A stretch of 64,000 bases of DNA. It comes from Jeotgalibacillus proteolyticus. GTDB taxonomy: Bacteria; Bacillota; Bacilli; Bacillales; Jeotgalibacillaceae. The notes under the pieces were generated by a model. That model saw nothing but the letters and a program-made list of their open reading frames with translations. It did not search any database and was not told the origin of the DNA. Of this stretch, positions 1 to 8,643 are shown piece after piece (within the stretch, counting starts at the first letter, position 1; every line of letters starts with the position of its first letter). A program made the position numbers and the translations under genes. The DNA lies in the NCBI RefSeq assembly GCF_002926065.1, contig NZ_PREZ01000001.1:62001-126000 (forward strand). The letters are read 5' to 3'.

Positions 1-2126
1 ACTATCTTATTTTGTCGGTAATCCACCTTTGGCTGGTATTCAACGTCCAGTTCATCTCTTTCAATAGCCACATAAAGTGCATTTAACAAATTCGAGCGTT
101 CGATGTTTTGCTCCATTAGCATTCTTGTAAAATAGTGATAAGTTCCGCCCTGCTCTTTAGCTACATACATCGCTGTATCAGCATTTCGGATCAGATCATC
201 TTCATCCTTTGCATCATCAGGAAACACGCTGATTCCTACACTCGCATTAGTAAAAAGTTCATTTCCCTGAATTCTAAACGGCTCGTTCAGCCGCTTGATA
301 AATAAAGCTGCAATTTCACCAAGCTCATCCGCGTGTTTAACCTCCTCAACCAAAATAATAAATTCATCTCCTCCAAGCCGTGCTACTGTAACCCGCTCAG
401 AAATAAGTGTTCTGAACCGCTCAGCCACTTCATGAAGGACGATATCTCCAATTTTGTGTCCTAGTGAATCATTAATTAACTTAAATCGATCCAGATCTAA
501 AAACAGAACTCCTACTTTGGAACCGTGTTCATCGCTTTCTTTAATTGCTTTTTTCATTTTTTGAACTAAATAGCTGCGATTAGGCAAATGAGTAAGGGCA
601 TCATAATAGGCTTGATGATGAATTTTTCTTTCCATTTGCTTTCGCTCTGTCACATCCCTGAACGTAACGACCACCCCATTATGGATGCCGTTATCCTGAA
701 TCGGCATAGAAACGTATTCAACGTCAATAATTTCTCCATCTTTTCGGGCGAACTTTTCCTGGAATGAGTGAATCTTTTCATTAGTTAAAAGGGATAAATG
801 AATCGGCGAAGATTCTTCTTTGTACAGCATTTCTTCTTTGTTAAAATGCGAAATGATTTCATCCTGATGTTTCCCAACCATCTCTTCAACTTCCCATCCA
901 AGAAGAGAGGCAGCGATCGGGTTGCAGAATGTAATGACACCGTAACCGTTTAATCCGTATATGCCTTCTCCTGCTGAGTTCAAAATGGATTCATTTTTAC
1001 GGCCAAGCAGTCTGAGGTCATCATTCATTTGTTCTAATATTTCATTTTTTTCCTGTAATTCAGACGTTCTTGCTTCAATAATTTCTTCCAGCTGATCGAG
1101 ATGCAGAAGATTATCGAGCACGCTTGCTGTAGCATCAGCAATAGACTCCGCAAGCCTTTGCTGTGATTCCGAGTAGCTTTTTGGCCCGGAAAATTCAACA
1201 ACGCCAAGTGTTCCAAGTACTTCACCTCTTGAAACCATTGGGATGACGTACATTGATTTAAAACCAAACCGTTCAACAGCCTCCTGATGAGGTCTGGGAT
1301 CCCTTGAAACATCCGGTATTAAGACGGCTTTCTTTGTCCTGATTACTTCGTTAAATACAGGGTCTGAGGTAAAATCAAGGTTAACCTCTTCATGGGTTCT
1401 TTTCCAATCTTCTTCTTTCCACTGACTTTCCTGGCTCAATTTCTGCGGCAGCGGAATTTTTGACTTGAAATTCCTTAAATGTGCTGCTACGTTTTTATTG
1501 TTTAACGCTTTACCCATAAAAATAAAGCTGGTATCAAGCACTTCTTTTATCGTTTTGCAGCTTGCAAGTGATTTTGTTGCGTCCAATAACAGCTGCTTAT
1601 CCTCAACGAGCTTCCTGGAATTTTCGAGCAGCTCCCCGTTTCTTATTGCAACTGCAGCCATCAGCACATAGGATTCGAGTGCTTCTACTTCCTCATCCGT
1701 TAGATGAAGTGGCGATTCATAATCAAATAAAAACACAAGCCCGTATAAAGATTCCTCGAAATGAATCGGCATGCCAAACAGTGATTTTATTTTAAAAAGT
1801 TCAATTGGTCTTGGGTCAGGCCTTGAATCTTTAGAAGTGTCAGGGATATAAATTGCTTTTTTGGTGTCGACAATTTCCTGGGCTAATTTATCATGTTCAA
1901 GATCAATAATCATCTTGTCTAAAGTGATTCCGTTAAAATGATCCGGTTTTCCTACATACCCCTGAAAACGATTTTGTTCGATAGGAAGATAAATTCCTAC
2001 CGAGTCACAGCGGACTATTTCCTCTGATATTGCTTTTACGACCTGTAAAAGGACTGACCGCCTATCCAATTCGGTATGGATCATTTTTGTAATTTCTGCT
2101 AGGCGTGAATATCGATCCGGGTACAT
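1..2126 (-). CDS. GAF-GAF-PAS-GGDEF-EAL c-di-GMP signalling protein, 3' part outside window
   Basis: A likely bifunctional cyclic-di-GMP enzyme. It is read from an ATG at 2126 with ribosome binding site AAAGGTGGAG, and 708 codons are visible before the window edge. Two GAF-like sensor domains (about residues 20-165 and 175-325) share the phrase 'IPD(T/V)S(K/R)D', followed by a short coiled coil and a PAS domain (about 375-495). The diguanylate cyclase domain carries an intact RLGGDEF near residue 584. After it comes the opening of an EAL phosphodiesterase domain (LDVEYQPKVDY). Because the EAL catalytic residues are outside the window, it cannot be decided whether it makes or degrades c-di-GMP. 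No membrane segment is seen, so cytosolic sensing is likely. Confidence 0.9.
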   Translation of the reverse strand, partial: MYPDRYSRLAEITKMIHTELDRRSVLLQVVKAISEEIVRCDSVGIYLPIEQNRFQGYVGKPDHFNGITLDKMIIDLEHDKLAQEIVDTKKAIYIPDTSKDSRPDPRPIELFKIKSLFGMPIHFEESLYGLVFLFDYESPLHLTDEEVEALESYVLMAAVAIRNGELLENSRKLVEDKQLLLDATKSLASCKTIKEVLDTSFIFMGKALNNKNVAAHLRNFKSKIPLPQKLSQESQWKEEDWKRTHEEVNLDFTSDPVFNEVIRTKKAVLIPDVSRDPRPHQEAVERFGFKSMYVIPMVSRGEVLGTLGVVEFSGPKSYSESQQRLAESIADATASVLDNLLHLDQLEEIIEARTSELQEKNEILEQMNDDLRLLGRKNESILNSAGEGIYGLNGYGVITFCNPIAASLLGWEVEEMVGKHQDEIISHFNKEEMLYKEESSPIHLSLLTNEKIHSFQEKFARKDGEIIDVEYVSMPIQDNGIHNGVVVTFRDVTERKQMERKIHHQAYYDALTHLPNRSYLVQKMKKAIKESDEHGSKVGVLFLDLDRFKLINDSLGHKIGDIVLHEVAERFRTLISERVTVARLGGDEFIILVEEVKHADELGEIAALFIKRLNEPFRIQGNELFTNASVGISVFPDDAKDEDDLIRNADTAMYVAKEQGGTYHYFTRMLMEQNIERSNLLNALYVAIERDELDVEYQPKVDYRQNKI

Positions 2127-2303
2127 AGGCACTCCACCTTTCTTCCTTCTATCTACTATATCGTCCTGTAGACATAATGTTTTATTTTTTATCAAATTTT
2201 TGCGATTTTTTCTACAAAAAGACCTATTTCTGTAAATTCTCATAAAATTCGACAAACCTTATTCTTACTATAAATCATTCCTTAAAATAATAAAATATTA
2301 ATC

Positions 2304-2333
2304 TAAAAAAAACAGTCTTATAAAAGACTGTTT
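2304..2333 (-). terminator. Rho-independent terminator after the YvsG-like gene
   Basis: A 10-bp perfect stem (AAACAGTCTT with AAGACTGTTT, 4-nt loop) is followed on the minus strand by a run of eight T. It lies directly after the stop codon of the gene starting at 2966. Confidence 0.85.
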
Positions 2334-2336
2334 CAA

Positions 2337-2966
2337 TCAAAATTCTTTTTTCCATAGAGGCTGAAACCACTTGACGCCTTTTTTATTGAATGGGAGGCAT
2401 TTCATATCCAATATAAGATGGCTTAAATACCCTGCAGTACATGCATAAATAATACCTTGAATGCCCAGACTTTCTTCCAGCAAAAAGGAAATCCCGCCAA
2501 AGGTTATAAGCCCCACTATCGAATGGGTAAGACCTCTGTGGGGAAGGAATGCTGATACTGCTGTGAATAGACCAAAACAAATGACCCAATTTTCCTCCCA
2601 AAGAGCACCAAAAAATATCAGGGCTGCACCGGATAAAAAGATCATAAAGCGCTGATTTATAATGTACCTTGGTACAATGATGAGCAGTAATGCAACTCCA
2701 ACACCGATAAGACGAAGTATATTATCAAGCATGATCAGACTATATGTACCTAATAACACCCCTACTGCACCAAGCGTAAACCAGAGCCATTTTCGATGGA
2801 GAGAAATTCTGTTTGAGAGCTTTCCGTTTGTGTCTAAATCGGGTGCCAGGGCTGATATACAGCCTAATGTTATTAAAAGACCAGTTGCAGCAGGAGCCGT
2901 TTCCTGCCAGACCGCTATCCCCAATCCCGCTACTGCACCCACTAGAGCATGTGATGTTCCTTTCAT
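2337..2966 (-). CDS. YvsG/YdjM-like membrane-bound metal-dependent hydrolase (DUF457)
   Basis: A 209-residue multi-pass membrane protein of the YdjM/DUF457 family. The start MKGTSHALVGA and the ALAPDLDTNGKLSNRIS stretch (His and Asp residues at about 6 and 42-44), plus LPHRGLTHSIVG near residue 140 and SHLILDM near 185, are the conserved probable metal ligands. At least five hydrophobic segments are visible. The family is called a putative hydrolase and no substrate is established. It is a single gene with its own terminator. Confidence 0.8.
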   Translation of the reverse strand: MKGTSHALVGAVAGLGIAVWQETAPAATGLLITLGCISALAPDLDTNGKLSNRISLHRKWLWFTLGAVGVLLGTYSLIMLDNILRLIGVGVALLLIIVPRYIINQRFMIFLSGAALIFFGALWEENWVICFGLFTAVSAFLPHRGLTHSIVGLITFGGISFLLEESLGIQGIIYACTAGYLSHLILDMKCLPFNKKGVKWFQPLWKKEF

Positions 2967-3065
2967 CTTCTACCATCCTTTTTTCTACAATAAGATTGTT
3001 ACACTCTCATTATACCGAACATATGATCCTATAGCCAGAAAACCTCATATTTTGCTTTTAAAGTC

Positions 3066-3473
3066 CTACTTTATAATAATAAAATCTTTGTCTGTTGGGT
3101 CCACTCCATTATGAACAAGAACCTTGGTTTCAATGTAAGTCTTTATTGTATCGGAGGTTTTTGGGTGATGTTCAGCTAAAGTCATTTGAAACGGCAATTC
3201 TTTTTCTTCATTAGCGTAGATCATCATTTTTTCCTTCATATCGGCACGGCTAAGCTCTTCATCATAATAGGAAAAATCACTATCCTCTCTTACCTCTTCA
3301 CTATGAGCTGCAAATAAAATCAGTTTTATTCCTTTTATCTGCTGGTCAGACTGACCTCCCTGGATATGCAGTGTACCATTTATCGTATCACCCGGAGAAA
3401 ACACTTTTTGATGGATAACCGTTTTGACCTCTACCCCTTCAAACCCTATTGAAGAAAAGAATTTTTCTAACAT
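3066..3473 (-). CDS. Spo0M-like arrestin-fold protein, half-length
   Basis: A 135-residue protein starting MLEKFFSSIGFEG, matching the N-terminal arrestin-like half of Spo0M, the sporulation-control protein. Features are the GDTINGTLHIQGG strand pair and an LPFQMTL strand in the second sheet. Typical Spo0M proteins are about 250 residues, so this one lacks the C-terminal domain. No continuation in another frame is seen after the TAG stop, so it looks like a short paralogue and not a frameshift. It sits 15 bp downstream of the GNAT gene, probably one transcript. Confidence 0.75.
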   Translation of the reverse strand: MLEKFFSSIGFEGVEVKTVIHQKVFSPGDTINGTLHIQGGQSDQQIKGIKLILFAAHSEEVREDSDFSYYDEELSRADMKEKMMIYANEEKELPFQMTLAEHHPKTSDTIKTYIETKVLVHNGVDPTDKDFIIIK

Positions 3474-3488
3474 TTTAAGTTTGCCTCC

Positions 3489-3977
3489 TTAAGCTAAAAT
3501 TTTTTCGTATAAATTCATACCGTTTACTGCTGTTCTATTTTTGTACCCGTTTTTACTGTAAAAAGTATTGAGTTTTCGGTTAAGCTGAGCGCAATCAAGT
3601 CGAATCAAAGGAATTTGGTCCCTGCGTGCTTTTCTTTCCGCAGCATGCAGGATTGCTTCCCCTATTCCATTTCCCATATGATCCGGTTCTACTGCAACCC
3701 GGTGCAGATAATACGCAGGATCTTTTTTCTCTCCCCATAGTCCTTTGTCCCAATCGTTTTGATTTACAGATAAATTAAAGGTTGCAGCAGGAAGCTTATC
3801 TTTATAAACAAGAAAGGTTTCACCCGCCCTAACAGCCTTCTTGATAATGTCATCTTCTTCACCAAGTAAATAACTCTCCCATTGAAGATTGCCTTGCTGA
3901 ACCAGCCAATAAGCAGCAGACTTAATAATTTGAACAGGAATTGCCGCATCCACAGCTATTTTAATTATCATGTTCAA
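3489..3977 (-). CDS. GNAT family N-acetyltransferase
   Basis: A 162-residue acetyl-CoA-dependent acetyltransferase. The acetyl-CoA loop region is visible as HRVAVEPDHMGNGIGEAILHAA (about 92-113), with the Q/RxxGxG/A loop present as the variant DHMGNGIG. The C-terminal LDCAQLNRKLNTFYSKNGYK (about 128-147) matches the usual last helix and strand. The substrate cannot be inferred. Its stop lies just upstream of the Spo0M-like gene. Confidence 0.85.
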   Translation of the reverse strand: MNMIIKIAVDAAIPVQIIKSAAYWLVQQGNLQWESYLLGEEDDIIKKAVRAGETFLVYKDKLPAATFNLSVNQNDWDKGLWGEKKDPAYYLHRVAVEPDHMGNGIGEAILHAAERKARRDQIPLIRLDCAQLNRKLNTFYSKNGYKNRTAVNGMNLYEKILA

Positions 3978-4122
3978 TTCTTATCCTCCTTTTATTATTT
4001 CCTTTATTGTATTGTACTATATCTTTTTATTGATATTTCACATTCATTTTAGGGTTATATTGCAGATTGTTGGGGTAGAGTATGATTAGAAACATTATTG
4101 AATAGTCGGGGAGGTGCAGAAG

Positions 4123-4275
4123 ATGAGACTGCTTTGGTGGATTATTGTCATTTTACTTATTATTTGGCTCGCAGGTTTCCTGTTAGATATTGCAGGCGGT
4201 ATTATTCATATCTTAATCGTCGTAGCAATTGTATTAGTTATTTTCAACTTAATTACAGGACGTAAGAAGATGTAG
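4123..4275 (+). CDS. small membrane protein, lmo0937 family
   Basis: A 50-residue protein, MRLLWWIIVILLIIWLAG onward, with two hydrophobic segments and a basic end (GRKKM). It has a strong ribosome binding site (GGGGAGGTG, 7 nt before the ATG) and its own terminator right after the stop. Length and pattern match the lmo0937-type small membrane proteins widespread in Bacillales. Function is unknown; homologues are often linked to stress, but nothing here shows that. Confidence 0.8.
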   Translation: MRLLWWIIVILLIIWLAGFLLDIAGGIIHILIVVAIVLVIFNLITGRKKM

Positions 4276-4281
4276 ACATAG

Positions 4282-4315
4282 CAAAACGCCCCATCACTTG
4301 GGGCGTTTTGTTTTT
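4282..4315. terminator. bidirectional terminator
   Basis: Stem CAAAACGCCCC with GGGGCGTTTTG and a 7-nt loop, T-rich on the plus side and preceded by an A-run on the other. It separates the convergent small membrane gene and the LCP gene and can serve both. Confidence 0.9.
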
Positions 4316-5248
4316 CTATTCAAGAAATTCTTTTAAAGCCTCAATGTTTTCATCCCAGAAAGGCTCTAAAACCGAGCCTATCCCTGGATAGGAAGCCGTA
4401 GTATATCCATTTTCTATCGGAATGGTTAAGCGTTCTATTTCTGCTCCCCCGCTCAGTAAAATTCTGCTCATAAGCTCGAGCTGCCTTGAGTTGGTCATGC
4501 TTGTCTGAATATAAGGCTGAGCAACACCGAGCAGCTTAGGCGCTTTTATAATGCCATTCAGACTCACAGCATGGTTCTTTACAGCTTCTATAACCTGCTG
4601 CTGCCTTTTAACCCGTCCAAAATCACCTTCTGAATCTTTACGGAATCTGGCATAGCCAAGAAGCTCCTTGCCGCTTAGTTTTTGAACTCCCGGCTCAAGA
4701 CTTACTCCTATTTCTTCTGACATTGCTTTTTCCACATCGATTTCTACACCATTTGGTGCTAAAGCGTCTACCATGTTTTCAAAAGCAGCAAAATCAAGCA
4801 GGACATAATGCTCGACATCAATGTCAAAGTTTTCTTTTATTGTTTTTCTAAGCAGCTCCGGTCCTTCAAGGAAAAAGGCTGTATTCAGCTTATAACTCTG
4901 ATAACCGGGAATGGTTACATAAATATCACGCATTAAAGAAACAATTTTTATCTCGTCTTTTTTTCCATCCCACTGAGCGATCATCATTGAATCTGATCTT
5001 GACTTCTCCTCGCCTCTGCTATCTACTCCGATTAGAAGAACATTTACTTTACCGTCTTGGGATTTTACCCCGTTAAAATCTTCATCAAAGGTATAATCAA
5101 GTCCTTTAGCTTCCTTTGAGATTTGTGTTCCAAGCCAATACTGAGTTGTTGAAAAACCCGTTACAATAAGAACAAATATAATAAATAGAGCGAAAAACAA
5201 ACGGCCTTTTCTCAGCTTTTTTCTTCTTCTTTGCTGTCTTGTTTGCAT
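4316..5248 (-). CDS. LytR-CpsA-Psr (LCP) family cell-wall polymer ligase
   Basis: A 310-residue membrane-anchored enzyme that attaches teichoic acids or other anionic polymers to peptidoglycan. A basic N-terminus and one membrane segment (about 17-38) precede the extracellular LCP domain. Its signatures are LLIGVDSRGEEKSRSD (arginines and aspartates that bind pyrophosphate), SLMRDIYVTIPG, and a closing LGYARFRKDSEGDFGRVKRQ. The start at 5248 is chosen over an upstream ATG at 5278 because TAGGAGGCACT directly precedes it. It resembles TagU/LytR, but the exact paralogue cannot be assigned. Confidence 0.9.
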   Translation of the reverse strand: MQTRQQRRRKKLRKGRLFFALFIIFVLIVTGFSTTQYWLGTQISKEAKGLDYTFDEDFNGVKSQDGKVNVLLIGVDSRGEEKSRSDSMMIAQWDGKKDEIKIVSLMRDIYVTIPGYQSYKLNTAFFLEGPELLRKTIKENFDIDVEHYVLLDFAAFENMVDALAPNGVEIDVEKAMSEEIGVSLEPGVQKLSGKELLGYARFRKDSEGDFGRVKRQQQVIEAVKNHAVSLNGIIKAPKLLGVAQPYIQTSMTNSRQLELMSRILLSGGAEIERLTIPIENGYTTASYPGIGSVLEPFWDENIEALKEFLE

Positions 5249-5396
5249 AGTGCCTCCTAAAATTACATAAGATTTCAATCAACCTTCTAAAATTATCTGA
5301 CGAAATGCACACATAATTTGTTACACTTTACCTTCCTTTTTATATGTTTGCAACAGTTTTTAGGATTGTTTAGTAGTGAATATCACGTAAAGATGG

Positions 5397-5402
5397 TAAA
5401 AT
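5397..5402 (+). promoter_or_regulatory. probable extended -10 element of msrA
   Basis: TGGTAAAAT has the TGn extended -10 form, 40 nt upstream of the msrA start. A good -35 is not seen at the normal distance. Tentative. Confidence 0.35.
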
Positions 5403-5441
5403 ACGCAAATAGTCATGATTGTCAGTCAGGAGGAATTGAGT

Positions 5442-5966
5442 ATGAGTTCATTACAAAAAGCAACGTTTGCAGGAGGCTGCTTCTGGTGTATGGTTAAACC
5501 TTTTGATCAATTTGATGGGATTGAACAGATCCGCTCAGGCTACACAGGAGGAGAAATTAAAAATCCTACCTATGAGCAGGTCAAAGAAGGTAATTCAGGG
5601 CATCAGGAAGCTGTTGAAATACTGTTTGACCCGTCCATCTTTCCTTATGAGAAGCTGCTTGAAATTTACTGGCAGCAGGTTGATCCTACAGATGATGAGG
5701 GGCAATTTCAGGATAGAGGCACTTCTTACCGGGCAAGTATTTTTTACCATAATGAAGAGCAAAAACAGCTTGCAGAGCAATCAAGGAAAAATCTAGAGGA
5801 AAGCGGCAAATATAAAAACCCGGTCATCACCCCGATACTTCCAGCAGCAGAATTTTATGAAGCAGAGGAATATCATCAGGACTTTTATAAAAAAAATCCC
5901 GATGAATATAAAAAGGATCGTGAACAATCAGGAAGAAACGAGTTTATTTCAAAGCACTGGCGCTAA
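5442..5966 (+). CDS. msrA: peptide-methionine (S)-S-oxide reductase
   Basis: A 174-residue enzyme that repairs S-epimers of methionine sulfoxide in oxidised proteins. The catalytic motif GGCFWC is at residues 11-16. Family blocks YTGGEIKNPTYEQV, GHQEAVEI and QFQDRGTSYRA follow. The start at 5442 is chosen by CAGGAGGAATTGAGT just upstream; the in-frame codon at 5415 has no ribosome binding site. No msrB domain is fused or adjacent. It has a monocistronic layout with its own terminator. Confidence 0.95.
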   Translation: MSSLQKATFAGGCFWCMVKPFDQFDGIEQIRSGYTGGEIKNPTYEQVKEGNSGHQEAVEILFDPSIFPYEKLLEIYWQQVDPTDDEGQFQDRGTSYRASIFYHNEEQKQLAEQSRKNLEESGKYKNPVITPILPAAEFYEAEEYHQDFYKKNPDEYKKDREQSGRNEFISKHWR

Positions 5967-6000
5967 AAAAGGTTCGCACAAAATGTGCGAACCTTTTTCT
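5965..6000. terminator. terminator shared by msrA and the small membrane gene
   Basis: A 15-bp perfect stem, AAAAAGGTTCGCACA with its complement and an AAA loop, with T-runs on both strands. It lies between convergent genes and starts inside the msrA stop codon. Confidence 0.9.
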
Positions 6001-6174
6001 TTATATCCAGGTTTTAATGATAATCCAATCAAAGATCATCCATAGACCAACCAGTCCAAGAACAAAAGCAGAAAAAAGCAGAATGACATTTCTGTCTATA
6101 TTCTTCTTTTTATACTGCCAATAAAACAATATCACGGCAAAAAGCGTTAAAAGCATTCCAAGTCCTAAAGACAT
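6001..6174 (-). CDS. small two-helix membrane protein, unknown function
   Basis: A 57-residue protein, MSLGLGMLLTLFAVILFYW then a basic loop KKKNIDR and a second hydrophobic segment ending DWIIIKTWI. Ribosome binding site AAAGAGG precedes the ATG. It lies between msrA and queE, 30 bp downstream of queE, and may be read from the que transcript. No family recognised. Confidence 0.6.
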   Translation of the reverse strand: MSLGLGMLLTLFAVILFYWQYKKKNIDRNVILLFSAFVLGLVGLWMIFDWIIIKTWI

Positions 6175-6204
6175 GCAGAACAGCCTCTTTTGTTTATTAC
6201 CATC

Positions 6205-6945
6205 TTATACTCCACGTTTATTCCCCCAAACATAAGTGTGCAGCTGAGGAAGAACACGCACCCGGTTCAGTGTGTCGCGCTCCATTACCTTCTCAATCAG
6301 CCACTCATATCTTCCTATAAGATCTGATACCAATCGTTCGTTGTTTTCTTCCTGAACCTGATCGTTGCCTGTCTGCACGTAAAAAGCAACATTCGGATAA
6401 CGATGATGGAGTTTTTCAGCAAACTCCAAATCCCCCTCATCAAAAATAACCACTTTTAAGGAATAAGCTGATTTAGGACGGTTTTGCAACCGCTCTAAAA
6501 TATCATCTAAAACATGTAAATTCGGCTTCATTTTAGAACTTGGGGGTTTTGGGGAGATCGTTAAGTCATCAATCTCCAAAAACCATTCCTGCCATATGCT
6601 CCCCTGCGTTTCAAGTGCAACTTCCACCTGCTGGTTATGAAGCGCTTCTACAAGTGCTCCAAGGTTCTTTAAAAGTGCAGGATTTCCGCCTGAGATCGTT
6701 ACATGGGAAAAAGAAGCTCCTCCGGTATGACGCAGCTCATTTACGATATCCTCTGCTGTCATCTGGCGTATGTCTTCTTTAGCCGATCCATCCCAAGTAA
6801 AAGCTGAATCACACCAGGCACAGCTGTAATCACAGCCTGCAGTTCGGACAAACATGGTCTTCTGTCCAATGACCATGCCTTCTCCCTGCACAGTAGGACC
6901 GAATATTTCCAGCACAGGAAATTTCTTTTCCTTTACTTGCTGCAT
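6205..6945 (-). CDS. queE: 7-carboxy-7-deazaguanine synthase
   Basis: A 246-residue radical SAM enzyme that contracts the ring of 6-carboxy-tetrahydropterin to 7-carboxy-7-deazaguanine in the preQ0/queuosine pathway. The N-terminal TVQGEGMVIG and the iron-sulfur cluster motif CDYSCAWC (Cx3Cx2C, about 34-41) are intact. The GNP motif for SAM binding is seen as ISGGNPAL (about 84-91). It starts within the queD stop codon (TAATG), so the two are translationally coupled. Confidence 0.95.
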   Translation of the reverse strand: MQQVKEKKFPVLEIFGPTVQGEGMVIGQKTMFVRTAGCDYSCAWCDSAFTWDGSAKEDIRQMTAEDIVNELRHTGGASFSHVTISGGNPALLKNLGALVEALHNQQVEVALETQGSIWQEWFLEIDDLTISPKPPSSKMKPNLHVLDDILERLQNRPKSAYSLKVVIFDEGDLEFAEKLHHRYPNVAFYVQTGNDQVQEENNERLVSDLIGRYEWLIEKVMERDTLNRVRVLPQLHTYVWGNKRGV

Positions 6946-7382
6946 TATAAAAGACCTCCTGACTTAGGTCTATAAATAACATAGCTTGTTGGTGTCTCAC
7001 GAAGAAACACCTGAAGGCATTGAGGTTTATTTATAGTCGTATTTAGATATTCCTGAATGACCTCATACATAATACGGGCCACTACTTCTGTCGTTGGAAA
7101 TCTCGTTTCATCTTTATCAGAGAAAAGCTCATCCTCATTTAAGATTCCATGATCAAAACGGTCATGGAGCAATTCTTTTATTGTCTTAAAATTCACTAAA
7201 AAACCGGACTCATCCAATTGATCTCCTGCAATGGTGATATTTGCAAAATACGTATGTCCATGTATGTTTTGGCATTTTCCAGCCGCTTCATGGGGAACAT
7301 AATGCGCAGCTGCAAATTGAAAATCCTTATTTAATTCATAGGAAAATTCATGTGAAGGGGAAGGGTAAATTTGCTGAATCAA
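6945..7382 (-). CDS. queD: 6-carboxy-5,6,7,8-tetrahydropterin synthase
   Basis: A 145-residue enzyme that converts dihydroneopterin triphosphate to 6-carboxy-tetrahydropterin. Zinc and catalytic residues are visible: FQFAAAHYV, then [11 protein letters not shown] (Cys and HGH), and [23 protein letters not shown] closes the protein. The start is a TTG at 7382 inside the sequence TTGA, overlapping the queC stop by 4 nt and preceded by AAAGGAGGAG. An upstream in-frame ATG at 7457 lies inside queC and has no comparable ribosome site. Confidence 0.93.
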   Translation of the reverse strand: MIQQIYPSPSHEFSYELNKDFQFAAAHYVPHEAAGKCQNIHGHTYFANITIAGDQLDESGFLVNFKTIKELLHDRFDHGILNEDELFSDKDETRFPTTEVVARIMYEVIQEYLNTTINKPQCLQVFLRETPTSYVIYRPKSGGLL

Positions 7383-8041
7383 ATTTTCTCCTCCTTTCTG
7401 TTTAAATAGTTCACCATCCCCTGATTGCGCAAAAGGCAAGCAGGGCATTCCCGGCATCCCTCTCCCTGGACGCCGTTATAACATGTCAATGTGCGATCAC
7501 GCACATATTCTAATGCATCCAGATGGTCTGCCAGTTCCCATGTCTGCTCTTTATTCAGCCACATGAGAGGGGTATGAATGACAAAGTCTTCACTCATGGA
7601 TAAATTAATGGTGACATTCAATGATTTGATAAAAATATCCCTGCAGTCAGGATATCCGCTAAAGTCGGTTTCACACACACCGGTCACAAGATGCCTTGCA
7701 CCAATCTGCTTTGCCAAAACAGCTGCAAAGGACATAAAAAGCAAGTTTCTTCCGGGAACAAAGGTAGAAGGCAGCTCACCTTCATCATGTTCTATTTTTT
7801 GATCTTTCCTGGTCAGGGCAGATGGAGCAAGTTGATTGAGCAGACTCATATCTAACACATGATGTCTTACTCCAAGGTCATTTGCAATGGATTTTGCAAC
7901 CTCAATTTCCTGATAATGACGCTGGCCGTATTCAAACGTTACTGCCTCTACTTCTTCAAAGTTAGCCTTAGCCCAAAACAAGCATGTGGTGCTATCCTGT
8001 CCGCCGCTGAAAACAACTAGCGCTTTACGGTTTTTATTCAT
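7379..8041 (-). CDS. queC: 7-cyano-7-deazaguanine (preQ0) synthase
   Basis: A 220-residue ATP-dependent enzyme that converts 7-carboxy-7-deazaguanine to preQ0. The PP-loop is [12 protein letters not shown] (residues 9-20). The C-terminal zinc site is visible as [16 protein letters not shown], with four cysteines. The start at 8041 ([10 protein letters not shown]) is chosen by AAAAGGAG just upstream; the frame stays open to 8278 only because it runs through the riboswitch leader. It is the first gene of queC-queD-queE. Confidence 0.96.
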   Translation of the reverse strand: MNKNRKALVVFSGGQDSTTCLFWAKANFEEVEAVTFEYGQRHYQEIEVAKSIANDLGVRHHVLDMSLLNQLAPSALTRKDQKIEHDEGELPSTFVPGRNLLFMSFAAVLAKQIGARHLVTGVCETDFSGYPDCRDIFIKSLNVTINLSMSEDFVIHTPLMWLNKEQTWELADHLDALEYVRDRTLTCYNGVQGEGCRECPACLLRNQGMVNYLNRKEEKI

Positions 8042-8094
8042 AAAAAATCTCCTTTTCTCTTTACGATTGCGGTAACCGTCTGAAAGAAGAAGGA

Positions 8095-8146
8095 GTTCAC
8101 GAGTTGCACATAGTACTATAAAACACACCAAAAGAAAATGTTCTAT
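8095..8146 (-). promoter_or_regulatory. expression-platform stem downstream of the preQ1 aptamer
   Basis: After the aptamer the RNA can form a 10-bp stem, CTATAGAACA with TGTTTTATAG around a 13-nt loop, about 100 nt before queC. No U-run follows it, so it is not a standard terminator. It could be part of an alternative fold. Mechanism not resolved. Confidence 0.4.
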
Positions 8147-8150
8147 AGTC

Positions 8151-8185
8151 CCTAGTTTTTTATAGAGGGATGGTCGCGAACCTCT
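8151..8185 (-). ncRNA. preQ1-I riboswitch aptamer upstream of queC
   Basis: The minus strand reads AGAGGTTC, an 8-nt loop, CCCTCTATAAAAAACTAG. This is the class I preQ1 fold: P1 stem AGAGG with CCTCT, the A-rich tail ATAAAAAACTA, and the CUA that docks into the loop. It sits about 110 nt upstream of the queC start, inside the queCDE leader, where this aptamer regulates the operon in related Bacillus species. Binding of preQ1 is expected to lower expression. Confidence 0.9.
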
Positions 8186-8209
8186 TCTTAATCCAATTCT
8201 ATCTATCCG

Positions 8210-8238
8210 AGTATAGCATAGGTACGTACCTTTGTGTA
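8210..8238 (-). promoter_or_regulatory. sigma-A promoter of the queCDE leader
   Basis: Extended -10 TGCTATACT (8210-8215 for the hexamer) with a 17-nt spacer and TACACA as -35 (8233-8238). It lies 25 nt upstream of the preQ1 aptamer, so the transcript would begin just before it. Confidence 0.6.
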
Positions 8239-8302
8239 TTTTGGACTGAATACTGCTATTACAAACAAAAACAGCCACCCAACTCAGGGTAGCTGCCGCA
8301 AA

Positions 8303-8503
8303 TTAAAATTTTCGTGGATTTGGAATAACTTCCAGCACTCGTGTTCCTTCTTCCATATTGCTTCCGCAGATCGGACAGGTTGGAGAACCTTCGCCATGAC
8401 TTGAAAAATTGGCTCTCATCCAGCCTTTGCACTCATCGGATGAACATTCCCAGACTGCAGTTTCTTCTTTAACAACCTCTTCTGTTGGTTTACGTTGAAA
8501 CAT
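8303..8503 (-). CDS. YdjO-like cold-inducible small zinc-ribbon protein
   Basis: A 66-residue protein with cysteine pairs at CSSDEC and CPICGS, framing GWMRANFS, the pattern of the Bacillus YdjO (cold-inducible) family. A single zinc-binding fold is likely. Ribosome site GGGAGACTTATAA precedes the ATG. It has a long 5' leader with its own promoter at 8644-8672. Molecular role unknown. Confidence 0.75.
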   Translation of the reverse strand: MFQRKPTEEVVKEETAVWECSSDECKGWMRANFSSHGEGSPTCPICGSNMEEGTRVLEVIPNPRKF

Positions 8504-8637
8504 TTATAAGTCTCCCTTCACGAACCTTAGTCCAAACCACCTGAAAATCAATTAAAAAAAATAATCACCCAATGATAAAGCTTTTCAAGTTCGCTTTATC
8601 TCCAAGTGAAAGTCGCATTTATATACAAACATTGTCT
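8504..8637 (-). promoter_or_regulatory. long structured 5' leader of the ydjO-like gene
   Basis: About 134 nt of untranslated leader separate the predicted transcript start (near 8637) from the ATG. It contains a perfect 8-bp stem, GATAAAGC with GCTTTATC (8574-8600, 11-nt loop), followed 9 nt later by eight U. Long structured leaders are typical of cold-shock mRNAs, where structure controls translation. That role is inferred here. Confidence 0.5.
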
Positions 8638-8643
8638 TACTAC

